Source: Nematostella vectensis (lineage: Eukaryota; Cnidaria; Anthozoa; Actiniaria; Edwardsiidae). From it: DNA of 64,000 nt. Where the stretch lies: positions 749,001-813,000 of the forward strand of contig NC_064044.1 in assembly GCF_932526225.1 (NCBI RefSeq), written 5' to 3'. A program made the position numbers and the translations under genes. Position 1 is the first letter of the stretch. Each line of letters starts with the position of its first letter. Positions 34,301-46,300 of this stretch are shown one piece after another. The notes under the pieces were generated by a model that worked only from the letters and a program-made list of their open reading frames with translations, searched no databases and was not told the DNA's origin.

Positions 34301-37300
34301 TTCATCGACAACAGGCTTGGTTACCCGATGACCGAACTCTTCATAAGTGGAGTACAGGACGCCATCCGGGACTCTGCGTCTGATTTCCCAGAATGCCAGC
34401 GGATCCTATCGGCTATGCTGTGCCAGTACACGCTCGTCCCGTGTCGTGATGACCACACCCTCATGTCCTTCTGTAAGGAGGACTGCGAGGCCATCTTTGA
34501 CAGTTGTCAACAGCCGCTCAACCAGGTACTAGAGACTGTTGCCACGTTACTATCGTATCAGTCGCTCAACCAGGTACTAGAGACTGTTGCCACGGTACCA
34601 TCGTATTAGTCGCTCAACCAGGTACTAGAGACTGTTGCCACGTTACTATGGTATCAGCCGCTCAACCAGGTACTAGAGACTGTTGCCACGGTACCATCGT
34701 ATTAGTCGCTCAACCAGGTACTAGAGACTGTTGCCACGTTACTATGGTATCAGCCGCTCAACCAGGTACTAGAGACTGTTGCCACGGTACTATGGTAACA
34801 GCCGCTCAACCAGGTACTAGAGACTGTTGCCACGGTACGATCGTATCAGTCGCTTAACCAGGTACTAGAGAAGAGACTGTTGCCACGGTACCATCGTATC
34901 AGCCGCTCAACCAGGTACTAGAGACTGTTGCCACGGTACCATCGTATCAGCCGCTCAACCAGGTACTAGAGACTGTTGCCACGGTACCATCGTATCAGCC
35001 GCTCAACCAGGTACTAGAGACTGTTGCCATGTTACGATCGTATCAGCCGCTCAACCAGGTACTAGAGACTGTTGCCACGGTACCATCGTATCAGTCGCTT
35101 AACCAGGTACTAGAGACTGTTGCCATGTTACGATCGTATCAGCCGCTCAACCAGGTACTAGAGACTGTTGCCACGGTACTATGGTATTAGTCGCTCAACC
35201 AGGTACTAGAGACTGTTGCCACGGTACTTTCGTATTAGCCGCTCAACCAGGTACTAGAGACTGTTGCCACGGTACATTCGTATCAGCCACTCAACCAGGT
35301 ACTAGAGACTGTTGCCACGTTACTATGGTAACAGTCGCTCAACCAGGTACTAGAGACTGTTGCCACGGTACCATCGTATTAGTCGCTCAACCAGGTACTA
35401 GAGACTGTTGCCACGTTACTATGGTATCAGCCGCTCAACCAGGTACTAGAGACTGTTGCCACGGTACTATGGTAACAGCCGCTCAACCAGGTACTAGAGA
35501 CTGTTGCCACGGTACGATCGTATCAGTCGCTTAACCAGGTACTAGAGAAGAGACTGTTGCCACGGTACCATCGTATCAGCCGCTCAACCAGGTACTAGAG
35601 ACTGTTGCCACGGTACCATCGTATCAGCCGCTCAACCAGGTACTAGAGACTGTTGCCACGGTACCATCGTATCAGCCGCTCAACCAGGTACTAGAGACTG
35701 TTGCCATGTTACGATCGTATCAGCCGCTCAACCAGGTACTAGAGACTGTTGCCACGGTACCATCGTATCAGTCGCTTAACCAGGTACTAGAGACTGTTGC
35801 CATGTTACGATCGTATCAGCCGCTCAACCAGGTACTAGAGACTGTTGCCACGGTACTATGGTATTAGTCGCTCAACCAGGTACTAGAGACTGTTGCCACG
35901 GTACTTTCGTATTAGCCGCTCAACCAGGTACTAGAGACTGTTGCCACGGTACATTCGTATCAGCCACTCAACCAGGTACTAGAGACTGTTGCCACGTTAC
36001 TATGGTAACAGTCGCTCAACCAGGTACTAGAGACTGTTGCCACGGTACCATCGTATTAGTCGCTCAACCAGGTACTAGAGTAAGTTTGCCACGTTACTAT
36101 GGTAACAGCCGCTCAACCAGGTACTAGAGACTGTTGCCACGGTACAATCGTATCAGTCTCTCAACCAGGTACTAGAGACTGTTGCCACGTTACTATGGTA
36201 ACAGCCGCTCAACCAGGTACTAGAGTAAGTTGCCACGTTACTATGGTAACAGCCGCTCAACCAGGTACTAGAGACTGTTGCCACGTTGCTATCGTATCAG
36301 TCACTCAACCAGGTACTAGAGACTGTTGCCACGGTACCATCGTATATCAGGCGCGTACACAGGGATCATTTCTTATTGAAGAACTTCAAAAAGTAACCTT
36401 TTTTCCATATGTAATTCGCGTGACCTTTTCCTTCGTGTTATAGGCGTCTGGCCTTTTTCTTCGTGTTATATAGTCGTCTGGCCTTTTTCTTCGTGTTATA
36501 TAGTCGTCTGGCCTTTTTCTTCGTGTTATATAGTCGTCTGGCCTTTTTCTTCGTGTTATATAGTCGTCTGGCCTTTTTCTTCGTGTTATATAGGCGTCTG
36601 ACCTTTCCCTTCGTGTTATCAGTGAAGCGCACTTCCCTGGGGCTATATAGGCGTCTTGGGAACTTATTTTTCTTGTTATATATGCGCCGTGACTATTTTT
36701 TCCGTGTTATTCTGGCGTCTGACCTTTTCCTTTGTGTTATATAGGCGTCTGACCTTTTTATTCGTGTGATGTATGCGTCGTACCATTTTTCTTCGTGTTA
36801 TATAGGCGTCTGACCTTTCCTTTCGTGTTATATAGGCGTCTCGTGAACTTTTTCTTCGTGTTATATATGCGCCGTGACTATTTTTTCCGTGTTATTTTGG
36901 CGTCTGGCCTTTTTCTTTGTGTTATATAGTCGTCTGACCTTATTGTCCGTTTTATACAGGCTATCGGCGGTGCCAAGCAACTTGCAAAGTTCAAGAACAT
37001 CGAGTTTGTGCACATTGGATTTCCAAACTGCTCCAACTACAAGTACAGCTACGATTACGACAAGTCTAGTAATAACAACACTTGCATCCGTACGGGGTTT
37101 TTCAGTAAGTACACATGTATCAGTTATATGTAAGATATAATCGAATTAATAACACGTGCACCCGAAAGCGATTTTTCAGTAAGTACACTTGTATCAGTTA
37201 TATAATAACACGTGTATACGAACGGGTTCTTTTCAGTACACGGGAGCATTAATATCCTTTTCAGTACACGGGAGCATTAATATCGCTCTATATATTTTAA

Positions 37301-40300
37301 ACTATCACATTGCAAACTATTACACTCATTTCCAGGTTTTCAAAAACCAAAACCCAAGGGAAAAGACGACGGTAAAGACGTCAGCATTTTAGCAATAGTC
37401 TTGCCCATCGTGATAGTCGTCTTCATACTCATTGTTGTCGTCATTATCTTCGTCATGAGGCGACAAATGCGCAAGCGCGAGAATGCCTTAGCCAATAGCA
37501 ACTTCCTCGTCAACAAGGACGCAATGACGATGCGACAGAAGCTACGAGCCGACAGTCTCAAGAACATTGACCAGCGGTTGATGCGCCTGTACGACCCTGA
37601 GAAGCTTCAGCATTACCCGCTTGACCGAGTGGAGTATGTGAAGGACTTGGGCGAGGGACACTTTGGAAAGGTCTTTCAAGGTACCTAGTAGTTATGGGAC
37701 CTTCTGCACTGAGGCTGAAAGAGTGTATATATGGTGACTTCTCGTCGACGAACCTGCCATGGTATATCCATAACATTATATTTTTTTACCATGGCGTTAT
37801 AATTTGTATTTTTTCCATGGCATTGTAATTTGGTATTTTTTATCCATAACATTATAATTTGTATTTTATTTCATCCATGGCATTATAATTTGTTATTTTT
37901 TTATCCATAAATTATATCTTGTATTTTATTTTATCTATGACATTATCGCACTATCGCTAATGTTGCCTTCTTTGGGAAGGGATAATTTGGAGTATTAACA
38001 ACACACTTTTATAAATCTGTTGCTGTCGCGATAATCGTCAAGGCAAGCAAAACACGTTATTCTGTTAGAAGGTGTTATATCATCTTCTTATAATATAAGT
38101 GTGTTCATACACGCTGATACAAACATTGATAAGCGTGTTATGTCATCTTCTTATAATATAAGTGTGTTCAAATACGCTGATACAAACATTGATTAGTGTG
38201 TTATTGACAGGTCGTGCTAATCTACAAGGCAAGCCGAACACGGTTATCCCTGTCGCGGTGAAAGCTCTGAAGGAAGGCTCGTCCAAGGAGTTGAAGGAGG
38301 AGTTCTATCAGGAGGTATTACCAATGATCACCAATGGAGGGCTGTGACGTTTTGCGACTTTGCGACACAGTCTTGCAAACTAAAGCCCTACGTATCATGT
38401 CGCAATATATCGCACCATGTCGTGTCGTGATGTCGTACCATGTCGCATGATGTCGCCCTATATCGTACCGTGATGTCGTACTGTGATGTCGTACCATGTC
38501 GCCCTATATCGTACCGTGGTGTCGTACATTGTCGCCCTATATCGTACCGTGATGTCGTACTGTGATGTCGTACCATGTCGCACCATGTCGCCCTATATCG
38601 TACCGTGATGTCGTACCATGTCGTACCGTGATGTCGTACCATGTCGTACCGTGATGTCGTACCATGTCGTACTGTGATGTCGTACCATGTCGCACCATGT
38701 CGCCCTATATCGTACCGTGATGTCGTACTGTGATGTCGTACCATGTCGTACCGTGATGTCGTACCATGTCGTACTGTGATGTCGTACCGTGATGTCGTAC
38801 CATGTCGTACCGTGATGTCGTACACTGCCGCTAGCTGCCTTGTCATGTCATTAGTTGTCGTTCCATGAGGTATTGTATGCTTTACAAACGTCTAACAGGC
38901 TTCACAGAGATCTGACACATGTTTTACACACATATAAAATATGTTTTACACACATCTAACACATGTTTTACATACATCTAACACATGTTCTGCACACATA
39001 TCTTACACATTTTGACACATGTTTTACTTACAGATAACACATTTTACACAAATGCTTTACACACATCTAACACTTGTTTTACAGGTCGCACTGATGTCCA
39101 TCTTGGATCACCCGAATGTCGTCAAGCTCCTGGCCGTGTCTACAGAAGAAGAGCCGTACGGAATGATATTTGAGTTCATGGGTGAAGGGGATCTCAACCA
39201 TTACCTGAGATCAGCGAAGCCTGCCGAGAGCTCGGCATACAAAGGCCCTGACGACGCGAAAGGTGAGTGTGTTGAACTAAAGGGCACTTGACTGTAATGG
39301 CGAGAAAAGAGATTGGATTACAATGGTACTGACGAAGCAAAAGTAAGTGCATTTAGTAAAGGGTATCTTACCTGAATGGCAAGGGGAAGGCCAAGGACAC
39401 CAAAGTCAAGGAGTTTGGAATGTTCTCTTTGGATCTTTGTAGTGTTTCTATCCAAGGAAGACCTGCTGATATGCATAGTAGCTGAGCAGGGCCGGGTTTC
39501 TAGAAAGAAAAATAACCCAGGGATAAATGCCCTTTATATCAAATAAAATGCCAAGATGCCAAGCCGTATTTATCCCTGGGTTAGCGCTAACCTACATTCT
39601 AGGAACCGGCCCTAGGTCGATAATGTTATCTTTTTGTAGTGTTTCTATCCAAGGAAGACCTGGTGGGCATAGCTGAGCAGGTCGCCGCCGGTATGGAATA
39701 CGTCGCCAGTCTGAGGTTCGTCCATCGTGACCTGGCGACGAGGAACTGTTTGGTTGGCACTGACATGGTCGTCAAAATAGCAGACTTTGGAATGTCACGT
39801 GACGTGTATGGCTCAGACTATTACAAGGTGCGTAATTACTTAAGGTGCATAATGAGTATCACGTCACTAGGAACTGCAGACAACGTGCCTCAGGAAACGT
39901 CTCATTATGTCGTATTATAGTTCATCATGCCTTATCCAGATTAAAGTGTGTGTATACAGTCACATGTGTGTATACAGTCACGTGTGTGTATACAGTCACA
40001 TGTGTGTATACAGTCACGTGTGTGTATACAGTCACGTGTGTGTATACAGTCACATGTTTGTATACAGTCACATGTGTGTATACAGTCACATGTGTGTATA
40101 CAGTCACATGTGTGTATACAGTCACGTGTGTGTATACAGTCACGTGTGTGTATACAGTCACATGTTTGTATACAGTCACATTGTGTGTATACAGTCACAT
40201 GTGTGTATACAGTCACATGCCACCCGACAGCCGATTTATCTCGGTTGCTCTCCAAAGGGCTCCCGTGCCTAGCTTTTTCATTGGTTTAAGTTTTGGATTG

Positions 40301-43300
40301 CCTTCTGAAGGGACTGTGGATGGGAAAAGCCTTATTGGTTACTTTGTCCAAGTTGTATTTTTGAAGACGATGCCTTTTTCTCTGAGCGTGGTTAAGGAGC
40401 CTAGAGACCATGCTGCCTATCCGCTGGCTCGCGCCCGCACCCTAACCCAACTCCAACCCCAACCCTTTTCCTTCTTGTCGTGACAGATGGGCCGCGAGAC
40501 CATGCTGCTTATCCGCTGCCTCGCGCTTTCTCCCTAACCCCAAACCCAAACCCACCCCCCAAACCCTTACCCTAACTCCAACCCTAACCCTTTTCCTGCT
40601 TGTGATGACAGATGAGTCGCGAGACTATGCTGCCTATCCGCTGGCTCGCACCCGAAGCCTTCCTCTACGGCAAGTTTACGGTCAAGTCAGATGTTTACTC
40701 CTACGGCGTGTTGTTATGGGAAATCTTCACATTTGGTCTCCAGCCGTACTATGGGTACACGAATAAGGAGGTGACAGAATTCATCAAGAAGGTAACGTAA
40801 TATTTATATTTTATTACGAAATAGTACTACAATGAAATATTACTATATATATTTATGAAATATTATATATATTTATATAATATATATATTATTTGAAAAT
40901 ATTACTATATGTTATTTTGAAATATTACTATACTATTACGAAATATTACTACAACAAAATGTTACTATTTATTATTATGGCAACAACCAGTTCCGACGGA
41001 ATGGCGCACACTGGTTGGCTGTTGAGCGGTCCGGATCCTCCTGTAACGACCGCGTTCATTGCGCTCACTCGTAAATATTGTTTCCACCACTCGAAAATAG
41101 AAATACAGTATACTCTTGATATGGTCGGTATACAGTATACCCTTGATATGGTCGGTATACAGTATACCCTTGATATGGTTGGTATACAGTATACCCTTGA
41201 TATGGTCGGTATACAGTATACCCTTGATATGGTCGGTATACAGTATACCCTTGACATGGTCGGTATACAGTATACCCTTGACATGGTCGGTATACAGTAT
41301 ACCCTTGATATGGTCGGTATACAGTAAACCCTTGATATGGTCGGTATACAGTATACCCTTGACATGGTCGGTATACAGTATACCCTTGATATGGTCGGTA
41401 TACAGTAAACCCTTGATATGGTCTGTATACAGTATACCCTTGATATGGTCGGTATACAGTATACCCTTGATATGGTCGGTATACAGTATACCCTTGATAT
41501 GGTCCGTATACAGTATACCCTTGATATAGTCGGTATACAGTATACCCTTGATATGGTCGGTACACAGTAAACCCTTGATATGGTTGGTATACAGTATACC
41601 CTTGATATGGTTGGTATACAGGATACCCTTGATATGGTTGGTATACAGTATCCCCTTGATATGGTCGGTATACAGTATACCCTTGATATGGTCGGTATAC
41701 AGTATACCCCTGATATGGTTGGTATAAAATATACCCTAGATATGCTAGGTACACAGAATACCCTTGATATGGTCGGTATACAGTATACCCTTGATATGGT
41801 CGGTATACAGTATACCCTTGATATGGTCGGTCACAGTATACCCTTGATATGGTCGGTATACAGTATACCCTTGATATGGTCGGTATACAGTATACCCTTG
41901 ATATGGTCGGTCACAGTATACCCTTGATATGCTAGGTACACAGAATACCCTTGATATGGTCGGTATACAGTATACCCTTGATATGGTCGGTATACAGTAT
42001 ACCCTTGATATGGTCAGTATACAGTATACCCTTGATATGGTTGGTACACAGTATACCCCTGATATTGTCGGTATAAAGTATACCCTTGATATGCTAGGTA
42101 CACAGAATACCCTTGATATGGTCGGTATACAGTATACCCTTGATATGGTCGGTATACAGTATACCCTTGATATGGTCGGTATACAGTATACCTGATATGG
42201 TCGGTATACAGTATACCCTTGATATAGTTGGTACACAGTATACCCTTGATATGGTTGGTATACAGTATACCCTTGATATGGTCGGTATACAGTATACCCT
42301 TGATATGGTTGGTATACAGTATACCCTTGATATGGTCGGTATACAGTATACCCTTGATATGGTCGGTATACAGTATACCCTTGATATAGTCGGTACACAG
42401 TAAACCCTTGATATGGTTGGTATACAGTATACCCTTGATATGGTTGGTATACAGTATACCCTTGATATGGTCGGTATAAAGTATACCCTTGATATGCTAG
42501 GTACACAGTATACCCTTGATATGGTCGGTATACAGTATACCTGATATGGTCGGTATACAGTATACCTGATATGGTCGGTATACAGTATACCCTTGATATA
42601 GTCGGTACACAGTATACCCTTGATATGGTTGGTATACAGTATACCCTTGATATGGTTGGAATACAGTATACCCTTGATATAGTCGGTACACAGTAAACCC
42701 TTGATATGGTTGGTATACAGTATACCCTTGATATGGTCGGTATACAGTATACCCCTGATATGGTCGGTATAAAGTATACCCTTGATATGGTCGGTATACA
42801 GTATACCCTTGATATGGTTGGTATACAGTATACCCTTGATATGGTTGGTATACAGTATACCCTTGATATGGTCGGTATACAGTATACCCTTGATATGGTC
42901 GGTATACAGTATACCCTTGATATGGTCGGTATACAGTATACCCTTGATATGGTCGGTATACAGTATACCCTTGATATGGTCGGTACACAGTATACCCTTG
43001 ATATGGTCGGTATACAGTATACCCCTGATATGGTCGGTATACAGTATAACCTTGATATGGTCGGTATACAGTATAACCTTGATATGGTTGGTATACAGTA
43101 TACCCTTGATATGGTCGGTATACAGTATACCCTTGATATGGTCGGTATACAGTATACCCTTGATATAATGGGTGCAGTGTCGTACATCGCCTTCTCTTCG
43201 AGTGCTTGTTCTCAAGGTCTTGTTTTTTAGGGCATCCATCTTGGGAGACCAGACGACTGCCCTCAGTTTGTTTATCTAATCATGAAGGACTGTTGGTCGA

Positions 43301-46300
43301 GAGAGCCCGAGGAGAGAGTGGACTTTGGACTCATTCAAAAACGTTTGCGGGACCCATACGGAAATTATGATACCCCGAAACTCTCGCGGCGGGACGACTT
43401 GCCAGATGGTGCAACTCCAGGTATATTATATTATTGACCTTACGGGATCCTCTCGGGATCCAAACAGGATACATCCCGAAACACTCGGGACGATATTCCA
43501 GATGGAAGTACACCTTTTGCTTTTCATTAACGAGAAATACGCATTCATTTTAGCCAAAATTACAAACATTTACGCCGATGTACTGTTATTTAAGCGAAAG
43601 TAAAATCATTTGAACTAAAAGGGAATACATTAACGAACTTTGCATAATTGAGTGCACACAATTGCATTTTCTTAACATTCATTTACACTATTCGACAACC
43701 AGGAATGAAAAATCTATTTTCATTTGCGCGTTGATACATAACAATAGCACAAATAAAATTCCAATAATACGAGAACTCGCAATCAATACAGTGAACGAAA
43801 TATTTATTAACATTTTTATTACAGCATGTGCAAACAATGGTATTTTGTGAAAGTCATTTGCGTGCTTCTTATAAACGTTAGCGCCTCCGTACAAACAATA
43901 AGCCCTTTATGACAAACAATATCCTTAAAATAATTATTCAATTACTTCTCGTTTATTTGTGCCCTTATAATGCACTTACATTCAAAATAAATGATACTAG
44001 CACTAAAAATTAATATTCGATCATTTCGCCGTTTTAACCCGGGGCCCAAATACAGAAACAAAAATGTTGCCGCCCTACAGTCCGTTTCTTAACCCTGTAG
44101 AGCAGGCAATGAGTTGTTTGAAAGCAGCGATAAAGGGAGATATTTCACGGCCTCAAATACAGGCAGAACTGAACAACAGAGATTAAGCAAGGAACAGAGG
44201 AGTACCATTAGGTATTTATCGCACAAATTTGTTGCTGGAAGCGCTTCAACGAAACAGCAACACCATCACACAGCCAAAATGTGCCGAATGGTATAGGTTC
44301 ATGCAAACCTATCTACCACGCTGCCTCAACGGCAAAATGATCGAAGGGTGATTTTTGAGTACTAGTATCATTTATTTTGCATGTATGTGCATTATTAGGG
44401 CACAAATAAACGATAAGTAATTGAATAATTATTTTAGGATATTGTTTGTCATAAAGGGCTTATTGTTTGTACGGAGACGCTAACGTTTGTAAGAAGCACG
44501 CAAATGACTTTCACAAAATACTATTGTTTGCACTTGCTGTAATAAAAATGTTAATGAATATTTCGTTTACTGTATAGATTGCGAGGTCTTGTATTATTGA
44601 TATTTTGTTTGTGTTATTGTTATGTATCAACGCGCAAATGAAAATAGATTTTTTTTTATTCCTAGTTTTTGAATAGTGTAAATGAATGTAAAGAAAATGC
44701 AATTGTGTGCACTCAATTATGTAAAGCTCGTTAATGTATTTTCTTTTAGTTCGAATGATTTTACTTTCGCTTAAATGACAGTACATCGGCGTAAATGTTT
44801 GTAATTTTGGCTAAAATGAATGCGTATTTCTCGGTAATGAAAAACAAAAGGTGTATTCTTACGGGATCCTTACGGGATACATCCCGAATAGACTTTCTAA
44901 AAGTCCGCTTGCCAGCTTTTGAGAAATCGGCTTCTGCTGTTCAACGGACTTTTCTAGCTCGCTTCCTGCCAATTTCATTTACCTAAACCGTTGGGACGAC
45001 AAGCCAGATGGTGCAACTCCAGGAATATTATGATTATTAACCTTACGGGATCTTTACGGTACACATCCTGAAGCCCCCGGTACGGGACAACAGATGGTGC
45101 AAAGACAGCTATGTTATATTATATAATCAACGTCACGGGATCTTTTTCCCTGCTAGCAGAGGCCTCTTTTCTCTGTATTTCGCTGGTCTGGAGTTTGCGA
45201 GGAAAAAATACCTCTGCCATGGGTCGCAAGTTCGTTTGATCAAACCGCCGTCCACGATCGTGGACGAGATCCAGAGCGCATGCTCCGTTCATTAATTACT
45301 GGCCACTATTTGAGCCCACAATGACTAGCGCATGCATAAAACGTATATCCGCTGCGGGATAATAAGCCCGCATTCGAAACGGCGTCCTCCGTAGAAATAT
45401 CACGCGACGAATTATAAAAGAAGCCATTCAATGCCTTATCTTCATTCAGAATTTTCTCTCTTTTGACTAACGAGTCAATCTTCCTACAGGTTTTGCATAT
45501 TCTTCTGGGAATAGCTGATCTAAGTTTACCAAAAAGTTTTGTAACATTTTCTTCGAATCCAACTGTGCGATATTTACATTGAAGAAACTCGCCTGCCCAG
45601 ATGTCTTGAAATTAATCACACAAACAAGACAAAACTCGTCTTTGCTGCGTTTGTTGTTCAATCTTTTTAGTGACGTTTTAAGTGATTGAAATTGAACAGT
45701 TGTTTTCTTTTTTCGAAGAGGAGAACTAACCGGAGTTTGATTCATGATTTCCGACTAAACCCATGCAAAGCATATTAGCATATTAGCATATTGACAGCTT
45801 TCGCGCGATGGTACGGGTTTTGGCACGTCGGTCGCTTATTAACGCTCACGCATGCGCAACAGAAACAGTTTCGACCCATAGCAGAGGTATCTTTTCCTCG
45901 CGAACTCCAGCCCAGCGAAATACAGAGAAAAGAGGCCTCTGCTAGCAGGGAAGGGATCTTTACGGGATACATCCCAAAACCCTCGGCACGGGAAGCCGGA
46001 TGGCGTAACTCCACGTTAATCGCGCTCTGACCATGCTCGGACATGTTTTTAACTTTAAAAAAAAAATAAGTCATTTAAAATCCCTTTCTTCCTTCTTTCT
46101 TCTGGGAATTTCTAACCTTGAGTCTTAATTTTCTCTTCAGACCCTGGGAATTTCCAACCTTGAGTCTTAATTTTTTCTTCAGACGCTGGGAATTTCTAAC
46201 CTTGAGTCTTAATTTTCTCTTCAGACGCTGGGAATTTCTAACCTTGAGTCTTAATTTTCTCTTCAGACCCTGTGTGGAATTTCTAACCTTGTCTTAATTT

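Noticed and set aside
41065..43239. Many frames of 100-480 codons on both strands
   Set aside because: 27-bp array (nine codons per unit); all are repeat translations inside a kinase-gene intron.
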